Assembly: GCF_900104815.1 (NCBI RefSeq)
Contig: NZ_FNTD01000004.1
Span: forward strand, 7,625,001-7,689,000
Source of the DNA: Streptomyces misionensis
GTDB taxonomy: Bacteria; Actinomycetota; Actinomycetes; Streptomycetales; Streptomycetaceae
Direction of reading: 5' to 3'
Length of the DNA stretch: 64,000 bases
Made by a program: the position numbers and the translations under genes. This document shows, piece by piece, positions 53,115-64,000 of this stretch. Position 1 is the stretch's first letter. Every line of letters starts with the position of its first letter. Under the pieces are notes generated by a model that saw only the letters and a program-made list of their open reading frames with translations, did no database searches and had not been told where the DNA came from.

Positions 53115-53254
53115 GGGCTCCTCCAACGGGCTCGCGGGACCTCCTGACGTGCCGCCGGGTTCCACCCGTTCGGGTCCCGACACCGTCCGGGGTGTTTGGA
53201 GCGTGTGGCCGGTGCAACACGGTGGTTGCGGCACCGACGGCTCAGGAGGACTGC

Positions 53255-54718
53255 ATGGACCACTCGCGCGCACCCGTACTGGAAGCCCTTGAGGGGTTCC
53301 GGCGCCGGGGAGACGTCGTGTTCGGGCCGCCGGGGCACAAACAGGGACGCGGCGCCGACCCCCGGGTCACCGACATCCTCGGCCTGGACGTCTTCCGCTC
53401 CGACGTGCTCAGCCTGAACGGCCTCGACGACCGGCGCCAGTCCCAGGGTGTGCTGGAACAGGCCCAGGAGCTGATGGCGGACGCCGTCGGCGCCGAACAC
53501 GCGTTCTTCTCCACCTGCGGCAGCTCCCTGTCGGTGAAGACCGCCATGCTGTCGGTCGCGGGCCCGGGGGAGAAACTGCTGCTGTCCCGCAACGCCCACA
53601 AGGCGGTCATCGCGGCGGTGATCATCAACGGGGTGGAGCCGATCTGGGTCCATCCCAAGTTCGACACCGAACGCCATCTGGCCCATCCGCCCGAGCCCGA
53701 GGACGTACGACGGCGGCTGCGCGACCACCCGGACGCCAAGGGCATGCTGCTGATCACGCCGACCGACTGGGGCACCTGCGCCGACATCCGCGGCGTGGCC
53801 GACGCCTGTCACGCGGCGGACGTGCCGCTCATCGTGGACGAGGCATGGGGCGCCCATCTGCCCTTCCACCCCGGGCTGCCCGCCTGGGGCATGGACGCCG
53901 ACGCCGACCTGGTGGTCACCAGCGTGCACAAGATGGGCGGCGCCATCGAACAGAGTTCCGTCTTCCACCTCCAGCACGACCGGGTCGCCCCCGAGGTGCT
54001 CAAACAGCGCGAGGACCTGCTCGGCACCACCAGCGCCTCCTCCCTGGTCTACGGCGCGCTGGACGGCTGGCGCCGCCAGATGGCCGAACGGGGTCACGAA
54101 CTGCTGGACGCCGCGCTGCACCGCGCCGAACGGATCCGGGCCGTGCTGCGCGAGTTCCCGGGACTGCGGGTGATGGGCGGCGAGATCATCGAGGAGGGGC
54201 CGGCCGCCGAGTTCGACCCGCTGAAGATCGTCGTGGACGTGCGTGACCTCGGCATCAGCGGCATGCAGGCCACCGAATGGCTGCGTGTCCACCGCCACGT
54301 CGACATGGGCGGCTCCGACACCTGCCGGATCACCGCCTCCATCACCCACGCGGACGACGACGACACGGAGAAGACCCTGGTGGACGCGGTGCGCTCCCTG
54401 GTGGAGCACGCCGACTCCATCGAATGGCGGCCCCCGGTCCACCTGCCCGAGCCCCACGTGCTCGAACTGGAACAGGCGATGCTGCCCCGCGCGGCGTTCT
54501 TCGCCCCGGTCGAACACGTGCCCGCCGAACACGTCGCCGGACGGATCGCCGCCGAGACGATCAGCCCCTATCCGCCCGGCGTGCCGGTCGTGGCCCCCGG
54601 CGAGGTCATCACGGACGAGGTGGTGGACTACCTGCGCAGCGGAGTCGCCCACGGCTTCCTGATCTCGGACGCGGCGGACCCCTCACTGGACTCCTTCCGG
54701 GTGGTGGCCCGCACCTGA
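53255..54718 (+). CDS. PLP-dependent Orn/Lys/Arg-type decarboxylase
   Basis: 487 residues. [13 protein letters not shown] (about 24-36) is the family N-terminal motif; [16 protein letters not shown] is the phosphate-binding region; DEAWGAH (Asp195) holds the pyridine nitrogen; SVHKMGG has the PLP-binding Lys226. The C-terminal part ([24 protein letters not shown] and [31 protein letters not shown]) is typical of the short actinobacterial form. It decarboxylates a basic amino acid (Arg, Lys or Orn), giving a polyamine precursor. AGGAGGA precedes the ATG by four bases. Confidence 0.93.
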   Translation: MDHSRAPVLEALEGFRRRGDVVFGPPGHKQGRGADPRVTDILGLDVFRSDVLSLNGLDDRRQSQGVLEQAQELMADAVGAEHAFFSTCGSSLSVKTAMLSVAGPGEKLLLSRNAHKAVIAAVIINGVEPIWVHPKFDTERHLAHPPEPEDVRRRLRDHPDAKGMLLITPTDWGTCADIRGVADACHAADVPLIVDEAWGAHLPFHPGLPAWGMDADADLVVTSVHKMGGAIEQSSVFHLQHDRVAPEVLKQREDLLGTTSASSLVYGALDGWRRQMAERGHELLDAALHRAERIRAVLREFPGLRVMGGEIIEEGPAAEFDPLKIVVDVRDLGISGMQATEWLRVHRHVDMGGSDTCRITASITHADDDDTEKTLVDAVRSLVEHADSIEWRPPVHLPEPHVLELEQAMLPRAAFFAPVEHVPAEHVAGRIAAETISPYPPGVPVVAPGEVITDEVVDYLRSGVAHGFLISDAADPSLDSFRVVART

Positions 54719-55196
54719 CGGGCCGTACCGGCCCCTACGGCGAGGCGACCCGCGGCCGCGCCTGACGGGCCGTCCCGAACTGCGCCGATGCGGGGCAGCC
54801 CCTAGGGTGTCGTATGCGGGCGGCCAGGCGCCGGCCGCCTCCTCGGGTCAAGAAACCGGCCCCTGACGAACACGCCCTCGGCAGGGGGGACTTGGCCCTG
54901 CCCGAACGGTCTCCGGGACCGGACCAGCGCGTCCGGCGGGCCAGCTGCCCCGGCAACTCGATTGGGAGACGGCCCGACTTCACCCCGGCCGGAAATCCCC
55001 GGATTCCCGGTTTCGGACGCCCCGGCCCGGGGACCTCGGTACGGAACCCGGCCGACCTCTTCGATCCGGCTGTCCCCCGAACGTCACCCGGACCCGGCGC
55101 ACCGGGCCGGCGGTGCCCCGGGCGTGGCTCCACGCACCGCCGACCGCCTCGCCGCGCCGGGCCCGACCCCGTGACCAGCGAAGGAAAAAGGTAGTG
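54719..55196. promoter_or_regulatory. Long catalase leader: 16-bp motif shared with pyc and a SigB-like promoter candidate
   Basis: 478 bases without a credible gene. GGGCCG-TAC-CGGCCC (54720-54734) is a small hairpin after the decarboxylase stop. GGGCAGCCCCTAGGGT (54793-54808) repeats the motif upstream of pyc. GTTT (55010-55013), 15 bases, then GGGGAC (55029-55034) resembles the Streptomyces SigB promoter (GNNT-N14-16-GGGTAC/T) with one mismatch. It lies 163 bases before the catalase start. Confidence 0.45.
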
Positions 55197-57461
<2,265 letters not shown>

Positions 57462-57483
57462 ACCGGGCGGCCGACGGCCGGAG

Positions 57484-57525
57484 CCGACGCGGGGTGGTTC
57501 CCTCCGAAGGGGGCCACCCCGTCGG
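57484..57525 (+). terminator. Terminator of the catalase gene
   Basis: CCGAC(GC)GGGGTGG (57484-57497) pairs with CCACCCCGTCGG (57514-57525), 12 bp with a 2-base bulge, and the loop is itself partly paired. It begins 23 bases after the stop. Confidence 0.65.
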
Positions 57526-57601
57526 CGTACCCGGAGAGGCGAACTCCCCGGCGGCCGGATGTGATGGTGCTGTCCCTTACGTCAACCAGTGAGGCAGATC
57601 C

Positions 57602-57844
57602 ATGCGCATCCGCAGCATCGCCACAACGGCCGCTCTCGCGGGCGTCTTTGCCCTGGGCACCGCCGCCACCGCCTTCGCCGCCGACCCCGACCCGACGACC
57701 GGAACCGCCGTCGGCAGCCCGGGTGTCCTGTCCGGCGACGTCCTCCAGGTACCGATCCACCTCCCCATCAACCTCTGCGGCAACTCCGTCGACATCGTCG
57801 GGCTGCTCAACCCGGCCTTCGGCAACACCTGCGTCAACCAGTGA
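57602..57844 (+). CDS. Short chaplin
   Basis: 80 residues. A signal peptide (IATTAALAGVFALGTAATAFA, cleaved near residue 26) is followed by one chaplin domain: VGSPGVLSGDVLQVPIHLPI, then NLCGNSVDIVGLLNPAFGNTCVN. It has the two conserved Cys of most chaplins and no sortase signal, so it is a short, secreted chaplin that assembles into the amyloid-like layer on aerial hyphae and spores. No rodlin or second chaplin is adjacent. GAGGCAG lies just before the ATG. Confidence 0.95.
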   Translation: MRIRSIATTAALAGVFALGTAATAFAADPDPTTGTAVGSPGVLSGDVLQVPIHLPINLCGNSVDIVGLLNPAFGNTCVNQ

Positions 57845-57850
57845 CGACGC

Positions 57851-57891
57851 GCCCGTGGCCGGCTCCCCGCCCCGGGGGCCGGCGCACGGGC
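57851..57891. terminator. Bidirectional terminator between chaplin and stressosome operon
   Basis: GCCCGTG-GCCGGC-TCCCC pairs with GGGG-GCCGGC-GCACGGGC; an extended stem with two small bulges between the convergent genes. Confidence 0.65.
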
Positions 57892-57894
57892 GGT

Positions 57895-59568
57895 TCAGGA
57901 CACGGTGGTGCGGCACAGCAACAGACAGATGTCGTCGTCGTGTTCGGAGTCGCGCAGCATCGGCCTCAGCAGCGCGTCCGCCGCCGAGTCCAGCTCGTCC
58001 AGCTCCGCCGTGCCGAGTCCGGCCAGCGCCCGCGCCAGCCGCTCGATGCCCGCGTCGATCCCGGCGGAGCGACGCTCCACCAGGCCGTCCGTGTAGAGCG
58101 CGAGCGTGGCGCCCGCGGGCAACTCCTCGTGGTGCTCCCGGTATTCGTGGGGCACCGGCACCCCGAGCATGACCCCCGGCTTCGCGTCCAGCACCCGCAC
58201 CTCGCCCCCGGGGTCGCGCACCAGCGCGGGCGGATGCCCGGCCGCCGCCCACACCACACCCGTCTCGCCGGGCGTGATCCGGGCGATGGCACACGTCGCG
58301 TACAGCTCCGGCTGCTGGTGGCACAGCATCCGGTGCAACAGGGTGAGGATCCGGGCGGGCCCGTTGCCCTCGACGGCGTAGGCGCGCAGCGCGGTGCGCA
58401 GTTGACCCATGATCACCGCGGCCCGCAGCCCGTGCCCGGTGACGTCCCCGATCACCGCCAGCACGCTCCCGTCGGGCTGCGGGAACGCGTCGTACCAGTC
58501 GCCGCCGATGTTCAGCCCGTGCGTCGCCGGCAGATAGCGCGCCGCGAGATCCAGGCCCCGGGTGGCCGGCAGATCGGTGAGCTGCGCGCGCTGGAGCGCC
58601 TCGGCGACGTCCCGGTGCTGCTCGTACTGGCGCGCGTTGTCCAGCGCGATGCCCGCCCGCCGGGCCAGTTCCACCAGCATCACCGTGGTGTCCGGGTCGA
58701 ACCGTTCGCCGGGCGCGGACAGGGTCAGCACGCCCTGCACCGTGCGCGCCCCGAGCGGCAGGCACAGCAGGGGCCGGTCCGGGCAGAGCGCGGAGGCCGG
58801 CAGGTCGTCCACGCCCGGGAGCCCGCCGGGGTGCGGGCCCGCGTGCTGCGGGCGCCCGGTGCGGGCCGCCAGCACCGTGGCCGCCGCCCGCCCGGCCGGC
58901 TGGGTGCGCTCGTCGTTTATCAGCCAGACGTCGACGTGCCGGGCGTACTCCGGGACGAGCAGCTTGGGCAGCCGGCGCAGGATGTCCTCGTGCTCCAGGG
59001 AGGCGTTGAGGGCGGCGCTGGCGTCGGCGAGGAAGGTCAGCAGCCGCCGGGCCTTCTCCGCCTCCGCGCGTGCCGTGCGCTCCGCGTCGAGGAGGTCACG
59101 CTGTGCCAGCGCGGCGGCCTCCAGCTCGCCGTGCAGCGCGAGCACACCCTGGTTGGTCTGGTGCAGCTCCTCCCGGTGGAACCGCACCAGTTCCTCGGCC
59201 TCGTCCAGGCCCGCGAGCACGGCGGCGGTCTCCTCGTCCGCGCCGAGCAGTGCCTCGGCGAGCGCCGTCTCGTCCAGCCGGTCCGGCCGGGGCAGGGGCT
59301 GCGGCAGGGGAGAGGGGCAGGTCAGCGTGTGATGCCAGGGCTGCGGCCCGCAGAGGTCGATGTGGAGTTCGGTCCCGTCGGCGGTCACGGCCAGTCGCTG
59401 CCGGTGCCCGTCCCGGCAGGGGCGCAGCCGGGCGGTGACCTCGGCGAGGAAACGGGCGCGCGCTGTCGCGGGCACCCCCGCGTCCGTCGCGAGCCGTGCC
59501 AGCAGGGCACGGGCGCGGGCCGCGTCGGCGGTGCCGGCGAGGGGCCAGGTGTCAGTGGTCGCGGTCAT
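57895..59568 (-). CDS. RsbU-like PP2C (SpoIIE) phosphatase with GAF domain
   Basis: 557 residues. The N-terminal domain (about 1-95) is small and globular and may bind the upstream switch protein. A coiled coil runs about 105-190 (LVRFHREELHQTNQGVLALHGELEA). A GAF domain (about 190-330) precedes the SpoIIE phosphatase (about 345-555) with NIGGDWYDAFP, VIGDVTGHGLRA and the last DDDICLLLCRT. The last gene of the stressosome operon, overlapping the RsbX-like gene by 17 bases. By analogy it dephosphorylates an anti-anti-sigma protein when activated by RsbT. Confidence 0.9.
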   Translation of the reverse strand: MTATTDTWPLAGTADAARARALLARLATDAGVPATARARFLAEVTARLRPCRDGHRQRLAVTADGTELHIDLCGPQPWHHTLTCPSPLPQPLPRPDRLDETALAEALLGADEETAAVLAGLDEAEELVRFHREELHQTNQGVLALHGELEAAALAQRDLLDAERTARAEAEKARRLLTFLADASAALNASLEHEDILRRLPKLLVPEYARHVDVWLINDERTQPAGRAAATVLAARTGRPQHAGPHPGGLPGVDDLPASALCPDRPLLCLPLGARTVQGVLTLSAPGERFDPDTTVMLVELARRAGIALDNARQYEQHRDVAEALQRAQLTDLPATRGLDLAARYLPATHGLNIGGDWYDAFPQPDGSVLAVIGDVTGHGLRAAVIMGQLRTALRAYAVEGNGPARILTLLHRMLCHQQPELYATCAIARITPGETGVVWAAAGHPPALVRDPGGEVRVLDAKPGVMLGVPVPHEYREHHEELPAGATLALYTDGLVERRSAGIDAGIERLARALAGLGTAELDELDSAADALLRPMLRDSEHDDDICLLLCRTTVS

Positions 59569-60625
59569 CTGTGCGGGTCCGGCGGTCGGGGGCCAGTACG
59601 GCCACGCTGGTGTCGTCACGCGGGGGGCGGGCTGCGCTGCCCGCGTCCCGGAGGATCGCCGCGGCCAGGACGGACGGGTCGTGGGCGAGCAGCCGGGGGT
59701 CCTCGGGGGGACTCCAGCGGCTGGGCAGCCCGTCACTGTGGAGCACGAGCAGACTGTCCCGGTGCCACGGCACCCGCCGCAAGGGGACGTGGTTGGGGAA
59801 GTAGGCCCCCACGATCCCCGGATGCGACAGCAGGGACGTCCACCTGTCCGCGGTGCGCAGCCGGGCGCCTATGTTGCCGACCCCGGCGAAGCCGAGTTCC
59901 GCACGGTCCGTGTCCACCTGGGCGACGGCGATCGCGGCTCCCCGGGTGGGGCGCAGGGCCGTGTGCAGCCGCCGCAGCAGCTCCGGGGGCGGCAGATGCC
60001 CGAAGCGGGCCAGTTCCGCCACCGCCGCGGTGGACGCGTGCGCGGCCTTCGGACCGTGCCCCAGGCCGTCGGCGAGCAGCAGCGTCACCAGTCCGCCGTG
60101 GCGTACCCAGCCCCAGGCGTCGCCGCAGATCTCGGCCTGCCCGAGGGACACGGCGATGCCCCCCGCCGAGGCACCGCCGGGCGGAGTCGGCGGCGTGTGG
60201 CCGCCGCCCGCCCGCTCGGCGTCGATGCGTGCCGTCGCCACCGTGCCCCGGCCCGGCGCGCCGTACAGGTGGAAGGCGTCCGCGTTGCGCAGACAGCTGC
60301 CGAGGCCGGCGCCGAGGGAGTTCTCGGCGGCGGTGGTGCAGCCGTCGCGCAGCGCCGCCGCGACATCGGCGATCCCCGGCCCGTGGTCCAGCGTCCACAG
60401 CCGCACCGAGGCACCCGTACCCGACGGCGGTGTCACGAGGTTGACCACCATGCTGCCGCCCCCCGCGTGCCGGAGCAGATTGGTCGCCAGCTCCGTGGCC
60501 ACCAGCTCCCCGGCTGCCGTGCGCTCAGCGCTCAGCCCCGCCCGCGCGCACGCCTCCCGTACCGCCGTACGGGCGTCCCGGACCCGCGTGGAGTCGTGCA
60601 CCGGGACCTCCCAGACCCGGCTCAT
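59552..60625 (-). CDS. RsbX-like phosphatase fused to an ATP-binding domain
   Basis: 357 residues. Residues about 1-135 are an RsbT/RsbW-like HATPase (VATELATNLLRHAGGGSMV, LDHGPGIADV, GAGLGSCLRNAD). Residues about 155-350 are a PP2C-type domain (VSLGQAEICGDAWGWV, LLLADGLGHGPKAAHAS, RDDTSVAVLAP). RsbX in Bacillus resets the stressosome by dephosphorylating RsbR and RsbS; here the phosphatase carries its own kinase-like domain, the usual actinobacterial form. It overlaps rsbT by 4 bases. Confidence 0.88.
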   Translation of the reverse strand: MSRVWEVPVHDSTRVRDARTAVREACARAGLSAERTAAGELVATELATNLLRHAGGGSMVVNLVTPPSGTGASVRLWTLDHGPGIADVAAALRDGCTTAAENSLGAGLGSCLRNADAFHLYGAPGRGTVATARIDAERAGGGHTPPTPPGGASAGGIAVSLGQAEICGDAWGWVRHGGLVTLLLADGLGHGPKAAHASTAAVAELARFGHLPPPELLRRLHTALRPTRGAAIAVAQVDTDRAELGFAGVGNIGARLRTADRWTSLLSHPGIVGAYFPNHVPLRRVPWHRDSLLVLHSDGLPSRWSPPEDPRLLAHDPSVLAAAILRDAGSAARPPRDDTSVAVLAPDRRTRTDDRDH

Positions 60626-61071
60626 CCGAGCCCCGGACGTGCCGAGGGCACCTGGGTCACCCAGGCCACGGCCGTGACGGTCGTGCCCCGGCCCGGCTCG
60701 GTGTCCACGCTGAACTCCTGCACCAGCCGCTTGGCACCGCTGAGCCCCAGACCGAGGCCGCCGCCGCTGGTGTAGCCGTCGGTCATGGCCAGCTCCAGGT
60801 CACGGATGCCGGGGCCCTCGTCGATGAACGACATCTTCAGCCCCCGTGCCCGCCCGTTGTCCAGCGGGGTGATCTCGGCGCACCCGCCACCGCCGTGCAC
60901 CAGGGTGTTGCGGGCCAGCTCGCTCGCCGCCGTGACCAGCTTCGTCTGCTGTACCAGACCGAACCCGAGACGTGCCGCGCACTGCCGCACCTGCTGCCGG
61001 ACCCAGGCCAGATCCGCGTCCGAACCGATGGGCACGCGCGTCGCGGACGCCTGGCCGGACGACTGCATCAT
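60622..61071 (-). CDS. rsbT: RsbT-like switch kinase
   Basis: 149 residues. HATPase with N box TAASELARNTLVHGGGG, the G1 motif FIDEGPGI, and G2 GLGLGLSGAKRLV. It should phosphorylate RsbS and RsbR in the stressosome; release lets it activate the RsbU-like phosphatase. It starts 4 bases before the rsbS stop and overlaps the next gene by 4. Confidence 0.92.
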   Translation of the reverse strand: MMQSSGQASATRVPIGSDADLAWVRQQVRQCAARLGFGLVQQTKLVTAASELARNTLVHGGGGCAEITPLDNGRARGLKMSFIDEGPGIRDLELAMTDGYTSGGGLGLGLSGAKRLVQEFSVDTEPGRGTTVTAVAWVTQVPSARPGLG

Positions 61072-61436
61072 CTCCCCCTCTGGGACAGCAGTTCCAGTGC
61101 CCGGTCCACGTCCAGCGCGGTGGTCAGACCGGGCAGCGTCAGCCCCAGCTCCACCAGGGTGATCGCGACCGCGGGACGCATCCCGGCCAGCACCGTACGG
61201 GCCGCCAGCAGCCGGGCGGTGGAGGCGATCTCCGCGAGCACCCGGCCCAGGAAGGAATCGACGATCTCCACACCGGAGATGTCGATCACCACACCGGTCA
61301 CCCCGGCCGTGGCGATGCGTTCGCTGAGGTCCTGCTGAAGTTGTTCCGCCATGCCGTCGTGCAGTTCGCCCTGGAGGGAGACGAGCAGGACGTCGCCCAG
61401 GGCGAGCACCGGGACGGGCGCCATGGGTTCGTTCAC
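61068..61436 (-). CDS. rsbS: RsbS-like STAS protein of the stressosome
   Basis: 122 residues from the GTG at 61434-61436, which overlaps the rsbR stop (GTGA). A single STAS domain with GVVIDISGVEIVDSFLGRVL; Ser61 in the VDSF motif corresponds to the phosphorylated Ser59 of Bacillus RsbS. It forms the stressosome core with RsbR and sequesters RsbT. Confidence 0.93.
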   Translation of the reverse strand: MNEPMAPVPVLALGDVLLVSLQGELHDGMAEQLQQDLSERIATAGVTGVVIDISGVEIVDSFLGRVLAEIASTARLLAARTVLAGMRPAVAITLVELGLTLPGLTTALDVDRALELLSQRGR

Positions 61437-62326
61437 CGGGCGCTCGTACCCGTCTGCGCGCGGGAGACCTCGATGCCCTGCCGGCCCAGCGCGTAAGCCA
61501 GTGCGTCGGCGAGCGAGGCCCGGGTGAGCACCGAGCCCAGGTCGATGCCGAGCTGCACGATGGTCTGCGCGATCGCCGGGCGGATACCGGAGACGATGCA
61601 CTCGGCCCCCATCAGCCGCGCCGCGGCCACCGTCTTCATCAGATGCTGCGCCACCAGGGAGTCCACGGTGGGCACTCCGGTGATGTCCAGGATGGCGTAC
61701 CGGGCGCGCTGTTCGACGATGGCCTCCAGCAGCGACTCCATCACCACCTGGCTGCGCGCGCTGTCCAGGGTCCCGATCAGCGGGACGGCGACCGTGCCCT
61801 CCCACAGCTTGATGACCGGCGTGGCCACTTCGAGCAGTTGCTGACGCTGCCGCTCGATCAGTTCCGCGCCCGCGTCCAGGGCCGTCTCCAGCACCACCAG
61901 GCGCAGCGTGCCCAGCAGCAGGGTCAGCGCCAGCACGCTCTCCTGGGCCTGCGGGGTGGCCGGGTCCGCGAACTCCTCGCGCAGCAGGTCGACGGCGGGG
62001 GCGCGCAGGGCGGCCACCTCGTCGGCGATCTGGGACGGCGTGGCCCCGGTCCGCGCGCGGTTCTGGGTCATCCGCCCCAACTGCTCGCGCACCGGTTCGT
62101 ACCCGGGCGCCCCGGTGTCCTCCAGGCGTCCGCTGACGGCCACGTCGGACAGGGCGTCCACCACCGCCTTGCAGGCCTCCACCGCCTCGTCCCTGGAGAC
62201 GGTGAACACCGAGCGGAACAGGGGGGCGTCCGCCCAGCGTTGGGCGATCTGCTCCTGACGCCGCTCCAGGAAGGAACCCACCCATTGCGGCGCCGATGCG
62301 GCCGCGTCCTGCTCCGGCACTGTCAC
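61433..62326 (-). CDS. rsbR: RsbR-like stressosome sensor
   Basis: 297 residues. The N-terminal helical RsbRD-type domain (about 10-165) has WVGSFLERRQEQIAQRWADAP. The C-terminal STAS domain (about 175-285) has YAILDITGVPTVDSLVAQHLM, whose VDS carries a phosphorylatable Ser. It senses the signal through its N-terminal domain and passes it to RsbS and RsbT. Possible GTG starts lie at 62341, 62326 and 62320; 62326 is used because GAGAGG lies five bases upstream. First gene of the five-gene operon. Confidence 0.9.
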   Translation of the reverse strand: MTVPEQDAAASAPQWVGSFLERRQEQIAQRWADAPLFRSVFTVSRDEAVEACKAVVDALSDVAVSGRLEDTGAPGYEPVREQLGRMTQNRARTGATPSQIADEVAALRAPAVDLLREEFADPATPQAQESVLALTLLLGTLRLVVLETALDAGAELIERQRQQLLEVATPVIKLWEGTVAVPLIGTLDSARSQVVMESLLEAIVEQRARYAILDITGVPTVDSLVAQHLMKTVAAARLMGAECIVSGIRPAIAQTIVQLGIDLGSVLTRASLADALAYALGRQGIEVSRAQTGTSAR

Positions 62327-62951
62327 ACTCTCCTCTCGCACAGCCGGGCATCGCCGCCGGTCCGGCCGGCGGCGAGCCGATCATTACCGTCCGGCAACAT
62401 TAGCCCCGCCACCCGGCGCGACCAAACCCGAGGAGGGCTCTGACGTGCCAACTCCCGCTGTCCTACGGTCAGTTCACATCGACGGCCGGCCCGGGACGCC
62501 CTCCTGGAGCGCCGCACCGGTACGACCGCCGGTGGGCCGTCTACCCCGGATCGCGCGAGAGTCTCCCGACTGTTGCGGATGTCACTCCGACGGGCGTATG
62601 CGGGGCCGTCCGTGCCCGTCGGCCGACCGGGCGGTCGCTCGGCGGCGGCCTGCTGCCGGCCGCATGCTCGGTTCCGGCTGGCGTCACGGTCGCCCCAAGT
62701 GCCCCGGCCGGGGAGCACGCGGGGGAGGGGGCATGGCGGCGATGCTCGGTGGAGTCGGCTCGCCGGATGGCCGAGTGGATCGGCGCCGGGGCGGACGCCG
62801 AGCGAGACGGCGGACCCGGACGGACGCCGGGACGGCGGACCCCGGGTGGACGCAGGGGTGCTCCACCGCCCGCGCCCCACGGTCCCGCCGAGGCCCTCTC
62901 AGGGGACCTGACGGCTGACCGCAGGACACTTCTCCGTCTTCGGCGGCTTCC
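62327..62951. other. Long intergenic region upstream of rsbR
   Basis: 625 bases. Apart from the rsb promoter close to its left end, no gene-like reading frame or strong repeat was recognised. Codon usage in all frames looks non-coding. The right part is the 3' flank of the acyltransferase gene. Confidence 0.5.
62397..62425 (-). promoter_or_regulatory. Promoter of the stressosome operon
   Basis: On the minus strand: TTGGTC (62420-62425), 17 bases, TAATGT (62397-62402). This matches a housekeeping-type promoter with ideal spacing and lies about 70 bases before the rsbR start. Confidence 0.6.
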
Positions 62952-64000
62952 TCAGTCCGCCGTACCGGCCGGGGCCTCCCGGCTGGCCGGTACCGCTTCC
63001 GGCTGGGACGGGCGCTGGGACTTCGACGAGGACGTGCGGCGCCGCAGCAGCAGCCGTCTGGCCGGGCACTCGACCGCCTCGTACAGCACCCAGGACAGCC
63101 CGAGCGAGATCGCGAACGCGGTCGCGGTGACGGCCAGTCCCGCGAGGACGCCGAAGTGCGGCTTGTTCCCCAGCAGACTGGTGCCGGCGCGCAGCACCAG
63201 CAGATGGATCATGTAGAAGGCGAAGGACAGTTCCCCGAGCCGCACCAGCCGCCGGTGCCGCCACAGGGACGGCTGCCCGTTCAGATCGGCGACGGCCGCC
63301 GCCGGGATGAGCAGGGCGAACCCGACGAGGGTGCACAGCGTGGCCGGATAGCCGGGCCGGAACTGGGGCACGAAGAAGTAGCCGAGGATCGCCAGCGCGA
63401 GCGAGGCCTCCAGCCCCGGACCGCGCCACCGGCCGAGCAGCACCAGCCGCGCGGTGACCGCGCCGAGCACGAACTCGGGCAGCCGGGCGGCCGGGAACGA
63501 GTAGAGCGTGTACGTCCACCAGTGGTGGATGTCCGACCAGGCCAGCACCGCCACCGCGGCCACCGACAGCGCGCCCAGCACGACCGATCCGCGCACGCCG
63601 AGCCGGCGCAGCACCAGGATCAGCAGCGGGAAGGTGGCGTAGAAGAAGGCTTCGCACGCCAGGGACCAGCTGACCGGGTTGAGCGTCTGCCACCAGGGGT
63701 GCCACCAGGAGTGCAGCAGCAGCACCGTGGCCAGCGCCTGCTTGGGCACTGGTTTGGTCTGGTGCGCCAGGGTCAGCGTCATGAGTACGGCCACCCCGAG
63801 GGTGACCAGGTGCACCGGATAGACACGGGCGATCCGGCGCCGCCAGAAGGCGAGCGCTCTGTCACCCGGTCGTGCCGACCAGGTCAGGACGAATCCGGAG
63901 AGGATGAAGAAGAACGACACTCCGGTGGCACCGGCACCGAATCCCCAGAAGACGACATGGGCACCGGTACCGCCGAAATAGCCGAAGTTGTTGACGTGCA
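62952..64000 (-). CDS. Membrane acyltransferase (acyltransferase-3/OatA-like), cut at the window edge
   Basis: At least 349 codons; the frame runs open through base 64000, so the N-terminus lies beyond the window. FGAGATGVSFFFILSGFVL near the present start and RRRIARVYPVHLVTLG are the family signature, followed by SWSLACEAFFYATFPLL and about eight more membrane helices; the end is a basic, disordered tail (RRRTSSSKSQRPSQ). Family members transfer acyl groups from CoA to sugars, peptidoglycan or secondary metabolites at the membrane. The catalytic N-terminal His-containing motif is probably in the missing part. Confidence 0.88.
   Translation of the reverse strand, partial: HVNNFGYFGGTGAHVVFWGFGAGATGVSFFFILSGFVLTWSARPGDRALAFWRRRIARVYPVHLVTLGVAVLMTLTLAHQTKPVPKQALATVLLLHSWWHPWWQTLNPVSWSLACEAFFYATFPLLILVLRRLGVRGSVVLGALSVAAVAVLAWSDIHHWWTYTLYSFPAARLPEFVLGAVTARLVLLGRWRGPGLEASLALAILGYFFVPQFRPGYPATLCTLVGFALLIPAAAVADLNGQPSLWRHRRLVRLGELSFAFYMIHLLVLRAGTSLLGNKPHFGVLAGLAVTATAFAISLGLSWVLYEAVECPARRLLLRRRTSSSKSQRPSQPEAVPASREAPAGTAD

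Noticed and set aside
57560..57590. SigBldN promoter for the chaplin
   Set aside because: A CGTCAA-like -10 is present but no matching -35 at the required distance.
62323..62880. 185-codon minus frame upstream of rsbR
   Set aside because: Crosses the rsb promoter, Arg/Pro-rich, no domain or ribosome site; judged non-coding.

Overview
This is a very GC-rich window with the hallmarks of a Streptomyces chromosome. It has GTG and ATG starts behind purine-rich ribosome binding sites, many 4-base ATGA/GTGA gene overlaps, a chaplin, two DasR-type chitinase boxes, an IdeR/DmdR-like iron box, a single TTA (bldA) codon, and many secreted hydrolases with signal peptides. No rRNA, tRNA, CRISPR array, transposase or phage gene was recognised. 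The region reads as ordinary chromosome with several decayed genes.

Layout. 0-7.5 kb: hypothetical membrane and secreted proteins, a decayed comB-like gene, an iron-box-controlled ferredoxin-NADP reductase (fprA), a lipoprotein, a methyltransferase and a flavodoxin-like protein. 7.5-11.3 kb: a polysaccharide deacetylase and an MGDG-synthase-like glycosyltransferase diverge from a BlaI repressor and M56 protease pair across a BlaI-type operator. 11.4-15.2 kb: a four-gene operon of ABC ATPase, permease, histidine kinase and LuxR-type regulator. 15.4-18.0 kb: an unusual two-domain protein (lipase-like plus acetoacetate-decarboxylase-like, both apparently lacking catalytic residues) followed by a small helical partner. 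17.9-20.9 kb: a 32-codon mini-gene, an HATPase, a TTA-containing DUF5753-type HTH regulator and a DUF574-type methyltransferase. 21.2-23.0 kb: a tightly coupled nucleotidyltransferase, BON protein and metallophosphoesterase operon. 23.0-29.3 kb: two MFS transporters, an SDR remnant, an ECF41-type sigma factor with its carboxymuconolactone-decarboxylase-like partner behind an ECF41-like promoter, and a rhomboid-like membrane protein with a 9-bp tandem repeat. 29.4-32.8 kb: pyruvate carboxylase. 32.8-52.2 kb: a run of secreted proteins (chitinase, GH31 glucosidase, BNR-repeat protein, ricin-lectin protein, discoidin/beta-helix protein) mixed with a thioesterase, a PAS/GAF/SpoIIE phosphatase, a Ppx/GppA phosphatase, an FAD monooxygenase and an IMPase-like protein. 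52.2-57.9 kb: a deleted M20 amidohydrolase, a PLP decarboxylase, a large-subunit catalase and a chaplin. 57.9-62.4 kb: a complete five-gene stressosome operon (RsbR-RsbS-RsbT-RsbX-like-RsbU-like). 62.9-64 kb: an acyltransferase cut by the window end.

How the genes work together. Several blocks are self-contained signalling modules: BlaI/M56, the ABC/two-component operon, ECF41 with its partner, HTH/HATPase, and the stressosome. The stressosome sits beside a catalase with a SigB-like promoter candidate and a chaplin, which suggests stress or development output, although no sigma factor gene lies in the window. The least explained units, and the best candidates for undescribed biology, are the NTase-BON-phosphoesterase operon and the double-pseudoenzyme fusion with its small partner. 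Three genes (comB-like, SDR, M20) are remnants. The comB-like and M20 genes carry internal deletions combined with frame changes. Functional calls rest on motif recognition by eye; no database search was possible.
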